Origin: CAXNKH01 sp049296795
GTDB lineage: Bacteria > Pseudomonadota > Gammaproteobacteria > Burkholderiales > Burkholderiaceae_C
Assembly: GCA_049296795.1 (NCBI GenBank)
Contig: JBAQTC010000041.1
Span: 1-49,878 of the forward strand
DNA: 49,878 nt
Direction of reading: 5' to 3'
How positions within the stretch are numbered: position 1 is the first letter of the stretch; each line of letters opens with the position of its first letter. Of the stretch, positions 7,123-15,358 are shown in pieces. The notes under the pieces are model-generated. The model had not been told where the DNA came from and made no database searches. It was given only the letters and a program-made list of their open reading frames with translations. Made by a program: the position numbers and the translations under genes.

Positions 7123-7800
7123 TCAGCTGACCTTTTTGATCAGCCAGAAAACCAGCGCGGCGCAGGACAGCAACAAAAAAACCGAGAGTAAGCGGGACGC
7201 CGTGTCATCGCGTGACGCGGGAAGCTTGACCGAGACTTGCTTGTGGCCGTGGATCATGGATGCGACCAGTTTTTGCCGTTTTTTCAAGGTATAAAAAGTC
7301 ACTGCCAAGAGGTGCAACAGCACCAGTCCAAGCAGGATAAATTGACCAGCCTCCTTGTGGTACCAAGTCGCCAGATTGACAACGGCATTCGAGACAAAAC
7401 GCGACAGCGGGCCGCTGTTGGCTATCTCATCATCGCTGACCAGCCCAGTACCCACTTGCACGGCGAGAAAGCCGAGCAAAGCCCAAACCGACAAAGCGCC
7501 CAGGGGCGAATGGCCCACTTGGTACTCGGGGCGTCGCTGACCTTGCAAGAAGCGCAACAAGGTGAGCGGGGAATACAAGAATGTGGAAAAACGTGACCAG
7601 TAGCCACCGAACACACCCCACAGCAGGCGAAACAAAAGCAGAGTCAACACCGAGTAGCCCAAATAGAAATGCCAGGCCATGGCTGCGCCACCCATTTTGG
7701 CGCTGATGAACAGACCGATAACGCAGACGCTCAAGGTCCAGTGGAAAATACGGGTCGGCAAATCCCAAACCCGGAGTGCTGGCAATGGTGTGTGGTGCAT
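7123..7800 (-). CDS. Cytochrome b561 family di-haem membrane protein
   Basis: A 225-residue membrane protein of the bacterial cytochrome b561 / Ni-Fe-hydrogenase b-subunit superfamily. It opens with RVWDLPTRIFHWTL, where the conserved His sits near the start of helix 1; further candidate haem His residues occur in WHFYLGY, WYHKEAG and LVLLHLLAV. About five hydrophobic helices are present, the last at the C-terminus. It probably moves electrons between the quinone pool and a c-type cytochrome. The cytochrome c' gene starts 90 bases away on the opposite strand, which suggests a functional link. Confidence 0.85.
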   Translation of the reverse strand: MHHTPLPALRVWDLPTRIFHWTLSVCVIGLFISAKMGGAAMAWHFYLGYSVLTLLLFRLLWGVFGGYWSRFSTFLYSPLTLLRFLQGQRRPEYQVGHSPLGALSVWALLGFLAVQVGTGLVSDDEIANSGPLSRFVSNAVVNLATWYHKEAGQFILLGLVLLHLLAVTFYTLKKRQKLVASMIHGHKQVSVKLPASRDDTASRLLSVFLLLSCAALVFWLIKKVS

Positions 7801-7890
7801 GGCTTTAATTTCGATTTTCGTTGAGTAAGCAGAACTTTCCGGGCATTGTTACACTGGGTCGTTCCTTTACTTCCACCAGGGTTTGCTGCC

Positions 7891-8340
7891 ATGAAAATTG
7901 TTGCTTCACTTTTGTTCGTCGCTGCTGCTGCTATGACGCTACCTGCATCAGCCCAATTTGCCAAACCCGAAGATGCTATTAAATACCGCAAAGCCAGCCT
8001 GGTTTTGCTTGCTGCGCATTTCGGACGAATTGGCAATATGGCCAATGGCAAAGCCCCTTTTGATGCCAAGGTGGCGGCAGAAAATGCCGAGCTGGTCGTG
8101 ACTTTAGCGAAACTCCCTTGGGCGGGATTTGCTGAAGGGACTGATCAGGGTGAGACCAAGGCCAAGCCTGAGATCTGGAAAGAGCAGGCCAAGTTCAAGG
8201 ATTTGAGTGAAAAAATGATGGCTGAAACCGTCAAGCTGTCGGCCGCGGCCAAGACCGGAAATTTGGAGCAGATTAAAACAGCGGTCAATGCGACAGCCGG
8301 CAGTTGCAAGAGCTGTCACGACGCTTTTCGCAACCGCTAA
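7891..8340 (+). CDS. Cytochrome c' (periplasmic, class II c-type cytochrome)
   Basis: A 149-residue protein with a signal peptide (residues 1-21, ending ASA-Q) and one C-terminal haem site CKSCH at 139-143, the arrangement of the four-helix cytochrome c' family. These proteins bind NO and may protect against nitrosative stress; the exact role here is inferred. The frame is open further upstream, but the ATG at 7891 starts the clean signal peptide MKIVASLLFVAAAAM. The gene is divergent from cytochrome b561 and converges on the TlpA-like gene with a five-base gap. Confidence 0.92.
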   Translation: MKIVASLLFVAAAAMTLPASAQFAKPEDAIKYRKASLVLLAAHFGRIGNMANGKAPFDAKVAAENAELVVTLAKLPWAGFAEGTDQGETKAKPEIWKEQAKFKDLSEKMMAETVKLSAAAKTGNLEQIKTAVNATAGSCKSCHDAFRNR

Positions 8341-8345
8341 GCCCT

Positions 8346-8843
8346 TCAGGTTTGCGCCAACAAGCGCTCGATCAGAGCGTTGAGTTCGGGAAAATCGGGC
8401 GCGCCAACGTAACGTTTGACAATCTCGCCGCGGCGGTTGATCAGGTAAGTGGTGGGGGTGAGCTTCACTTCGCCCCAAGCTTTGGCCACGGCGCCGGTAT
8501 TGTCGATGGCGACTTTGAAGGGCAGCTTGCGGGTTTCTGTGAAATTCACTACATAGCTGGGCGGGTCGTATTGCATGGCGACGGCAACGGTGTCAAAACC
8601 CTGGGTTTTGAATTTGTTGTAAGTCGCAACCAGCTGGGGCATTTCGGCAACGCAGGTGGTGCAGCTGGTGGCCCAGAAGTTGATCAAAAAGACTTTGCCT
8701 TTGAAGTCCTCGGTACTTTGGCTGCTGCCGTCGAGCAGAATAAATTTGCTGGAAGGGGCGGCGCTGGAGCCGCTTGCAAAATAACCCAAAGTCCCTGCGG
8801 CCAGCAAAGCGACCAAGGCGCAAAAGTAGAGAATTCGTTTCAT
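8346..8843 (-). CDS. TlpA/ResA-like thioredoxin, membrane-anchored
   Basis: A 165-residue periplasmic thiol-disulfide reductase-like protein. The N-terminal hydrophobic segment (residues 4-24) is an anchor or signal. The thioredoxin fold carries the active site CTTC at 61-64 (WATSCTTC) and a cis-Pro region TPTTYLI. Relatives keep c-type cytochrome cysteines reduced for haem attachment or reduce periplasmic proteins. A 13-residue longer start at 8882 is possible; I chose the Met that directly precedes the signal (KRILYFCAL). The cytochrome c' neighbour fits a role in cytochrome maturation. Confidence 0.88.
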   Translation of the reverse strand: MKRILYFCALVALLAAGTLGYFASGSSAAPSSKFILLDGSSQSTEDFKGKVFLINFWATSCTTCVAEMPQLVATYNKFKTQGFDTVAVAMQYDPPSYVVNFTETRKLPFKVAIDNTGAVAKAWGEVKLTPTTYLINRRGEIVKRYVGAPDFPELNALIERLLAQT

Positions 8844-8915
8844 TGGGATGGGGACATGCTGAGTCGTCATTTTATAGGCCAAGCCAGATCAACAGCGGCA
8901 ACTGATAATCGCCCG

Positions 8916-9434
8916 ATGCATTTCTTGTCAATCACCGTGCTCTTTGTAGTCTTGGGCTTGGGTGCCTGTAGCCCCAGTTTTAATTGGCGTGAGGTGCGGC
9001 TTGATGACTCTGGCCTGCTGGCGTTACTGCCTTGCAAGCCCGATCGGGGCTCGCGTCTGCTGCCGGTGGCCGCAACCGAGCGGGTGATACACATGGCGGG
9101 CTGTGAGGCTGGCGGTGCGTTGTTTGCGGTTTCCACTACCGAGCTCAGTAGTCCGGACCAGCTGTTGCCGGTTCTCAACCAGTGGCGTCATGCAACCCTG
9201 AGTCAGCTGCGAGCCCAGGTCAGCAGCGCGCAAGTCTTCGTTGTTAAAGGGGCTATTCCTTTGCCGCAGAGCGAATTGTTGTTGGCGCAGGGGGTCCGCG
9301 CCGATGGCAGCGCGGTACAGGCCCAGTTGCTTTGGTTTGCCCGTGGCTCCCGGATTTTCAATGCTGTGGTTTACTCTGACACTGTCAAGCCGGATGTGGC
9401 CCAGACCTTTTTTGCGAGCCTTCAACTTCAATGA
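8916..9434 (+). CDS. Small lipoprotein of unknown function
   Basis: A 172-residue protein with a lipobox GLGAC, lipidated Cys at residue 18. The mature part contains two further cysteines (LLPCKPD and MAGCEAG) and is otherwise mixed alpha/beta with no domain I can name. An upstream in-frame ATG at 8856 would break the signal peptide, so the start at 8916 is preferred. The stop overlaps the ATG of the MFS carrier by four bases, so the two are translated together and may function together. Confidence 0.72.
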   Translation: MHFLSITVLFVVLGLGACSPSFNWREVRLDDSGLLALLPCKPDRGSRLLPVAATERVIHMAGCEAGGALFAVSTTELSSPDQLLPVLNQWRHATLSQLRAQVSSAQVFVVKGAIPLPQSELLLAQGVRADGSAVQAQLLWFARGSRIFNAVVYSDTVKPDVAQTFFASLQLQ

Positions 9435-10675
9435 ATTTTCTTGAGCGGCGCCAGGCCATTCTGGTTTTTTTGGCTTTTGCCTTTGCTTATTTCTTGTCCG
9501 CCCTGATCCGGGCAATCACGGCAACGTTGTCACCGGTGTTGACACAGGAATTCACACTCAATGCGAGCGATTTGGGTTTGCTGGCGGGTGGCTATTTTCT
9601 CGGTTTTGCCTCCACCCAGCTGCTGCTGGGGCGTTGGCTGGATCGGCACGGTCCTAAGCGGGTGATTTTGGCGTTCCTAAGTGTTGCCGTGCTGGGCTGT
9701 CTGGCGTTTTCCCTGGCTTCGAACTTTGCCTCGCTGTTACTGGCGCGCATTTTGTGCGGAGTTGGGGTGGGTGCTTGCTTGATGTCGGCACTGACGGGTT
9801 ACCGGCGCTGGTTCGAGCTGTCGGTCCAGATTCGCAGCAATTCTTGGATGTTGATGACGGGGTCAATGGGCATGGTGGCCTCGACCTTGCCGGTTCAGTG
9901 GTTACTGCCGTGGCTGGGCTGGCGACCTTTGTTTCTGGGGTTTGCCGTGCTGGTGCTGCTGTCGATGGCGGTGATTGCCTGGCAGGTGCCGAGCTGGCAG
10001 ACTGGGCCCAGCGCAACCAGTGCAACCAGCAACACCGATAACAGTTACGACCAAGTCTGGCGGCACCCCTATTTCCGACGGCTCATTCCCCTGGGTTTCT
10101 TCAGTTACGGGAGCTTGCTGGCGATTCAAACCCTGTGGGCCACACCCTGGATGATTCGCGTCGGCGGTTACAGCCCGTTACAGGCCACGGCAGGTTTGTT
10201 CTGGATCAACGTGGCGATGCTGCTGACTTTTTGGGGCTGGGGCTTGCTCGGGCCTCGGCTGGCGCAGCGTGGCTGGGATGCTGAACGTTTGATGATCAAG
10301 GGGCTGCCCTGGAGCCTATTGCTGCTGGCCTTGATGATTGGCGTGGGAGATCTGCTGCCGGGCTGGTCCGGAATTTTGCTGGCGTTGGTGTGCGTCAGCA
10401 CCTCGGTGGTGTCGCTGGCCCAGCCATCATTGGGTATGGCATTCCCGTCAGCATTGGCGGGGCGAGCGCTGTCGGCCTTTAACCTGGTCATTTTTTCGGG
10501 TGTGTTTGTTGTTCAGTGGGGTATCGGTTTATTGCTCGATGGCATGACAGCCTTGGGTTTGAGTGAGGTTCGGGCTTTTCAAGCGGCGCTGCTGGTTTTG
10601 TTACTTTGTTGTTGTGCGTCCTATGCTTTTTTTGTCGCGACAAAAAGTCATAATGCGGTGGACGCTTCGCCATGA
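9431..10675 (+). CDS. Major facilitator superfamily transporter
   Basis: A 414-residue inner-membrane carrier with about 12 transmembrane helices. The MFS signature between helices 2 and 3 is visible as GRWLDRHGPKR. A hydrophilic loop near residues 185-205 (rich in Ser, Thr and Asn) separates the two six-helix halves. The substrate cannot be read from sequence. The ATG overlaps the lipoprotein stop by four bases and the stop overlaps the EIIA start, so the carrier is part of the phosphotransferase operon and may be controlled with it. Confidence 0.88.
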   Translation: MNFLERRQAILVFLAFAFAYFLSALIRAITATLSPVLTQEFTLNASDLGLLAGGYFLGFASTQLLLGRWLDRHGPKRVILAFLSVAVLGCLAFSLASNFASLLLARILCGVGVGACLMSALTGYRRWFELSVQIRSNSWMLMTGSMGMVASTLPVQWLLPWLGWRPLFLGFAVLVLLSMAVIAWQVPSWQTGPSATSATSNTDNSYDQVWRHPYFRRLIPLGFFSYGSLLAIQTLWATPWMIRVGGYSPLQATAGLFWINVAMLLTFWGWGLLGPRLAQRGWDAERLMIKGLPWSLLLLALMIGVGDLLPGWSGILLALVCVSTSVVSLAQPSLGMAFPSALAGRALSAFNLVIFSGVFVVQWGIGLLLDGMTALGLSEVRAFQAALLVLLLCCCASYAFFVATKSHNAVDASP

Positions 10676-11088
10676 ACAATGCCATCCTAATCATCGCCCA
10701 TGCTCCTTTGGCCAGTGCCTTGCGGGCCTGCGTCTTGCATGTATTTCCGCAAGAAGGTCGTGAGGTCTTGGCACTTGACGTTCTACCCGGCGCGACAGCG
10801 CAAGAGACCTTGGGCGCGGCCCGCCAGACCTTGGCGCAATCCGGCGCGACGTCGACCCTGGTATTGGTCGACATCTTGGGGGCGAGCCCCTGTAATGTGG
10901 CGCAGCAACTGGTCGATGGCGTGGCGTCCCGCCTGGTCACTGGCGTCAACCTGCCCATGCTGATGCGTGCCGTGACCTATCGGCACGAGAGCCTCGAAGC
11001 GCTGGTGGCGCGCGTGTTGGCGGGTGGCGCGCAAGGCGTGTTGCAGGTGTCGCCGCGCCAGCCTAAAACCCATGAAACCGAAACATGA
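10672..11088 (+). CDS. PTS EIIA component, mannose/fructose family
   Basis: A 138-residue EIIA(Man)-type domain. His10 in IIAHAPLASAL is the expected phosphorylation site and DILGASPCN (near residues 66-74) is the conserved active-site loop. It receives phosphate from HPr. No EIIB, EIIC or EIID gene follows, so in this operon it probably regulates metabolism instead of transporting sugar, as known for incomplete PTS systems of proteobacteria. Overlaps MFS and HPr genes by four bases each. Confidence 0.92.
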   Translation: MNNAILIIAHAPLASALRACVLHVFPQEGREVLALDVLPGATAQETLGAARQTLAQSGATSTLVLVDILGASPCNVAQQLVDGVASRLVTGVNLPMLMRAVTYRHESLEALVARVLAGGAQGVLQVSPRQPKTHETET

Positions 11089-11354
11089 TCAAGAACACCA
11101 TCAGCATTAGCAACAAATTGGGGCTACACGCGCGGGCATCGGGCAAGCTCACCAAGTTGGCCGGCAGTTTCCCGTGTGAGGTCTGGTTGGCTCGGGGTGA
11201 GCGCCGGGTCAATGCCAAAAGCATCATGGGTGTGATGATGCTGGCGGCCGGTCTGGGCGCTAGCGTCGAGCTTGAAACCGAAGGCGAGCGCGAACAAGAA
11301 GCGATGGATGCCTTGCTGGCGCTGATCAACGATAAGTTCGGGGAAGGTTCTTGA
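11085..11354 (+). CDS. ptsH: Phosphocarrier protein HPr
   Basis: An 89-residue HPr. His15 in GLHARA is phosphorylated by enzyme I. Ser46 (NAKSIMGVMML) is present, so the protein could also be a target of HPr kinase, which is common in betaproteobacteria but not encoded in this window. The ATG overlaps the EIIA stop by four bases and the stop overlaps the TTG start of ptsI. Confidence 0.97.
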   Translation: MIKNTISISNKLGLHARASGKLTKLAGSFPCEVWLARGERRVNAKSIMGVMMLAAGLGASVELETEGEREQEAMDALLALINDKFGEGS

Positions 11355-13144
11355 CATTCTCGATTCATGGCCTAGCCATCTCACGCGGCATCGCCATTGG
11401 TCGTGCGGTGTTGGTGGCCCCGAGCCGGATCAACGTTGCGCATTACTTTATCGATCCGAGCCAGGTTGAGGCAGAAATTCTACGGGCCCGGTTGGGGCGC
11501 AATGCCGTGATCGATGAAATCCATCGTCTGCAAATCAATATCGAACAAATGGGACCGGAAGAAGCGCCCCATGAGTTGACCGCTTTACTCGATGTTCACC
11601 TGATGCTGTTGCAGGATGAGTCCATCAGCAAAGGTGTCAAACACTGGATTTCCGAGCGTCTTTACAACGCAGAGTGGGCTTTGAGCACCCAGCTCGAAAT
11701 CATCGTTCGTCAGTTCGATGAAATGGAAGACGAGTATTTGCGAGAGCGCAAATCCGATTTGGAGCAGATTACTGAGCGGGTGCTGCAGGCCATGCAGGAG
11801 CTGGCTTCGCCCCAAGGGCCTGCAAGCACTTGGCGTGCCGGGCAGCAAGGCGATGCGCCGGATGGAACGACGCAAGGCGACGCCCTGATTTTGATCGCAC
11901 ACGACCTGTCGCCCTCGGACATGTTGCAGTTCAAGAAAAGCGTGTTCGCCGGTTTCATTACCGATGTCGGCGGCAAGACTTCGCACACCTCGATTGTTGC
12001 GCGAAGCATGGACATTCCAGCCGTGGTCGGAGCCCGGATGAGCAGCCACCTGGTGCGCCAGGACGACTGGGTCATCGTCGATGGTGATGCCGGCGTGGTC
12101 ATCGTAGATCCTTCACAACAAATGTTGGCCGAATATGGCCACAAGCAAGATGCCATTGAACAACAGCGCGGTCAGCTGGCCCAGTTGCGCCATACCCCGG
12201 CGCTCACGCTCGATGGTCAGTCCGTAGAGTTGTTGGCCAATATCGAAATGCCCGAAGACGCTGTTTTGGCGCTGGCCGATGGGGCGGTCGGTGTCGGGCT
12301 GTTTCGCAGTGAATTTCTGTTCATGGGCCGTCAAGGCCAGTTGCCCGACGAAGAGGAGCAATACCTGGCTTACAAGGTGGCGGTGCTGGGCATGCAGGGA
12401 TTGCCGGTGACAATCCGTACCCTGGATGTGGGAGCCGACAAGCCGCTCGACGGGTCGGCCCGGGAAGACGCCCATTTGAACCCGGCCTTGGGCTTGCGCG
12501 CCATTCGCTGGAGTTTGGCCGACCCTGCCATGTTCTTATTGCAGTTGCGCGCCATTTTGCGCGCTGCTTTGCATGGCCCGGTCCATATGCTGATTCCGAT
12601 GCTGGCCCATGTTAGCGAGATCCGGCAAACCCTGGCCTTGGTAGCCCAAGCACGCGACGAGCTGACCAAAGAAGGGGTTGCGTTTGGATCGATTCAGATT
12701 GGCGCCATGATCGAAATTCCGGCAGCGGCGTTAACGCTCAAGCTGTTTTTGAAATACTTCGATTTTCTGTCGATAGGCACCAACGATTTGATCCAGTACA
12801 CGTTGGCGATTGACCGCAACGATGAATCGGTCGCACATTTGTACGACCCGCTGCATCCGGCGGTACTTCGGCTGGTCGGAGAGACCATTGCTGCGGGCCA
12901 AGCGCAGGGTAAAAAAGTGACCGTCTGTGGCGAGATGGCCGGCGACATCAGTTTGACCCGCTTGCTGCTGGGGCTGGGCTTGCGCAGTTTTTCAATGCAT
13001 CCTTCGCAGATTTTGGCGATCAAACAGGAGGTGCTGCGCGCCGATACCGCGCAGCTTCAGCCTTGGGCTGAGAAGGTGTTGCAGTCGGAGGAGCCTGCGA
13101 ATTTGTTAGAAAGCGCCCCCGGCCGTGAGCAGATGGCTTTATGA
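11351..13144 (+). CDS. ptsI: PTS enzyme I (phosphoenolpyruvate-protein phosphotransferase)
   Basis: A 597-residue enzyme I that takes phosphate from PEP and passes it to HPr. The active-site histidine is His212 in GGKTSHTSIVARS, and the C-terminal PEP-binding domain has the conserved cysteine in VTVCGEMAGD. The start is TTG at 11351, overlapping the HPr stop as TTGA, with a strong GGGGAAGG ribosome-binding site at 11340-11347; no in-frame ATG would give the family N-terminus (SIHGLAISRGIAIG). Two tandem TGA stops end the gene. No GAF domain is present, so this is classical EI and not PtsP. Confidence 0.96.
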   Translation: MTFSIHGLAISRGIAIGRAVLVAPSRINVAHYFIDPSQVEAEILRARLGRNAVIDEIHRLQINIEQMGPEEAPHELTALLDVHLMLLQDESISKGVKHWISERLYNAEWALSTQLEIIVRQFDEMEDEYLRERKSDLEQITERVLQAMQELASPQGPASTWRAGQQGDAPDGTTQGDALILIAHDLSPSDMLQFKKSVFAGFITDVGGKTSHTSIVARSMDIPAVVGARMSSHLVRQDDWVIVDGDAGVVIVDPSQQMLAEYGHKQDAIEQQRGQLAQLRHTPALTLDGQSVELLANIEMPEDAVLALADGAVGVGLFRSEFLFMGRQGQLPDEEEQYLAYKVAVLGMQGLPVTIRTLDVGADKPLDGSAREDAHLNPALGLRAIRWSLADPAMFLLQLRAILRAALHGPVHMLIPMLAHVSEIRQTLALVAQARDELTKEGVAFGSIQIGAMIEIPAAALTLKLFLKYFDFLSIGTNDLIQYTLAIDRNDESVAHLYDPLHPAVLRLVGETIAAGQAQGKKVTVCGEMAGDISLTRLLLGLGLRSFSMHPSQILAIKQEVLRADTAQLQPWAEKVLQSEEPANLLESAPGREQMAL

Positions 13145-13192
13145 TGAACTCGTAACAAGATCGACCAGCTTCAACTAAGAAGGACAAGTCGC

Positions 13193-15358
13193 GTGCCGAA
13201 TGAAAAAAGTTTGACCGTTGCTGATTTAGGGCTGGCTGTGGATCAACACGATGAGTTGTTGAGCTGTTTACTGATTGTGGCGTTGTCCCATGGCGAGGCG
13301 CTGACCCGCGATGCCATCATGGCGGGTCTGCCAGCCGAAAATCAAAAACTCACACCCAGTTTGCTGGGCCGGGCGGCAAAGCGGGCGCGGCTCAGCAGCC
13401 AAATTGTTCGCAAAGCGCTCACGCAAATGAACGACGCGCTGATGCCGGCGATCGTGTTGTTGCACAACGAGCGCGCATGTGTGCTGCTGGGCTGGGATGC
13501 CGAGCGCAAAAATGCCCAAGTGGTTTACCCCGAACTGGGTGATGCCCCCGTCACGGTGGCGTTGGCTGAACTTGAGCGCGACTACATCGGGATTTCTGTT
13601 TACTTGCGACCCGGTGTGCGTTGGGATGCACGAACCCCCGATGTCCGTGCCGGACGACACGGCCACTGGTTTTGGAGCGTGATTTCTGAGAATCACCAGC
13701 TGTACCGCGATGTGCTACTGGCGGCCTTGCTGGCCAATCTGTTTGCGTTGGGCATGCCGCTGTTTGTGATGAATGTGTACGACCGCGTGGTGCCCAATAA
13801 CGCAGTGGACACGCTGTGGGTCTTGTCTCTGGGCCTGTTATTGATGTTGGTCAGCGATCTGGTGCTGCGCACTCTGCGCACCCGCTTTATCGACTTGGCC
13901 AGCAGCCGCTCCGATGTCAAGCTCTCGGCCTTCATCATGGAGCGGGTGCTGGGCATGCGCATGGAACAGCGCCCCAATTCGGCCGGTTCTTTCGCTTCCA
14001 ACTTGCGGGCGTTTGAGTCGGTCCGAGATTTCATCGGTTCGGCCACCGTGGTGGCTTTTATTGACTTGCCATTTGGCTTGATCTTCATGGGGGTGATGGG
14101 CTGGATCGCGTGGCCGATGCTGATCCCGCTGATCACCGGTGCGCTGGTGATGTTGATTTATGCCTTGGCAGTGCAAGGTCGAATGCACGAGCTGGCCGAG
14201 ACCACCTACCGTGCCAGCGCCCAACGTAACGCCACGTTGATCGAGGGTTTGGTCGGTTTCGAGACCATCAAGGCGTTAGGTGCCGAGGCGCCAATTCAAA
14301 GTCGGTGGGAGAAAAGTGCGGTGCTGCTGGCTCGGGTCGGAACTCAGCTGCGCCTGCTCTCGGCCAGCGCCAGCAACACCTCGGCTTTCATGCAGCAAAG
14401 TGTCAACTTGGTGATCGTGATCTTGGGTGTTTACTTGATCGGTGACGGTGCTTTGTCCATGGGCGGTTTGATTGCCTGCACCATGCTGGCATCGCGCGCC
14501 ATGGCGCCGGTGGGACTGGTCTCGGGCTTGTTGGTGCAGTACCACACGGCGGCGACCGCGCTGACTTCGTTGAACGAAACCATGAAGCGCGAAGTCGAGC
14601 GCCCTGCCGACGCCAGTTTCATCAGTCGTGGCCAGTTGCACGGCGCGGTTGAATTCCGCGACGTCAGCTTTTCCTACCCCGGCCAGCACCAGCCGGCGCT
14701 GCGCAACCTCAACCTCAACATCAAGCCAGGCGAACACGTAGCGATCTTGGGCCGGATCGGATCCGGCAAGACCACACTGGAAAAACTCATACTCGGCCTG
14801 TACCGGCCCACCAGTGGCGCGGTGCTGGTTGACGGGATTGACCAACGCCAGCTCGACCCGGCCGAGTTGCGTCGTCAGGTTGGTTATGTGCCACAGGACG
14901 TGATGCTGTTTTACGGCACGCTGCGTGAGAACATCACCATGGGCGCGCCGCTGGCCGATGACCAGGCGGTGGTGCGAGCGGCCGAGTTGGCCGGCATCAT
15001 CGGCATGGTCAATGCCCATCCGCAAGGTTTTGACATGCTGGTGGGTGAGCGCGGCGAGTCGCTCTCAGGCGGTCAGCGCCAGGGCGTGGCGATTGCCCGG
15101 GCCTTGATCAACGATCCGCCAATTCTGCTGCTCGACGAGCCCACGGCCTCGATGGACCACAGTAGCGAGGAAGACTTCAAGCGTCGCTTGACCGAATTTT
15201 CCCGGGGCAAGACGCTGATCATCATCAGCCACCGCACTGCGTTGCTTGATTTGGCCGAGCGCTTGATTGTGGTGGATGGTGGCCGCATCGTGGCCGATGG
15301 ACCGAAAGAACAGGTCGTAACCGCCTTGAAGCAAGGTCGCATCGGAAAGGCTGCCTGA
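13193..15358 (+). CDS. lapB: Type I secretion ABC transporter, LapB-like
   Basis: A 721-residue permease-ATPase. The order is an N-terminal C39-peptidase-like domain (about 1-140) lacking the catalytic QxxxxDCG motif, a six-helix membrane domain (about 165-460), and an ATPase with Walker A GRIGSGKT at 520-527, signature LSGGQ at 624-628 and Walker B Asp648-Glu649. A degenerate C39 domain is typical of exporters of RTX proteins and large adhesins, where it binds the substrate. The start is GTG with AGAAGGA upstream. It leads a four-gene overlapping operon, and lapG/lapD nearby identify it as the Lap exporter. Confidence 0.9.
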   Translation: MPNEKSLTVADLGLAVDQHDELLSCLLIVALSHGEALTRDAIMAGLPAENQKLTPSLLGRAAKRARLSSQIVRKALTQMNDALMPAIVLLHNERACVLLGWDAERKNAQVVYPELGDAPVTVALAELERDYIGISVYLRPGVRWDARTPDVRAGRHGHWFWSVISENHQLYRDVLLAALLANLFALGMPLFVMNVYDRVVPNNAVDTLWVLSLGLLLMLVSDLVLRTLRTRFIDLASSRSDVKLSAFIMERVLGMRMEQRPNSAGSFASNLRAFESVRDFIGSATVVAFIDLPFGLIFMGVMGWIAWPMLIPLITGALVMLIYALAVQGRMHELAETTYRASAQRNATLIEGLVGFETIKALGAEAPIQSRWEKSAVLLARVGTQLRLLSASASNTSAFMQQSVNLVIVILGVYLIGDGALSMGGLIACTMLASRAMAPVGLVSGLLVQYHTAATALTSLNETMKREVERPADASFISRGQLHGAVEFRDVSFSYPGQHQPALRNLNLNIKPGEHVAILGRIGSGKTTLEKLILGLYRPTSGAVLVDGIDQRQLDPAELRRQVGYVPQDVMLFYGTLRENITMGAPLADDQAVVRAAELAGIIGMVNAHPQGFDMLVGERGESLSGGQRQGVAIARALINDPPILLLDEPTASMDHSSEEDFKRRLTEFSRGKTLIIISHRTALLDLAERLIVVDGGRIVADGPKEQVVTALKQGRIGKAA

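Noticed and set aside
8304..8915. Long N-terminal extension of the small lipoprotein reading frame, running opposite the TlpA-like gene.
   Set aside because: It overlaps the TlpA-like gene antisense and the cytochrome c' end, and the lipoprotein signal begins only at 8916.
14276..15025. A 249-codon open frame on the minus strand opposite lapB.
   Set aside because: It overlaps the conserved ATPase and membrane coding region of lapB and shows no domain; it is a by-product of codon bias.
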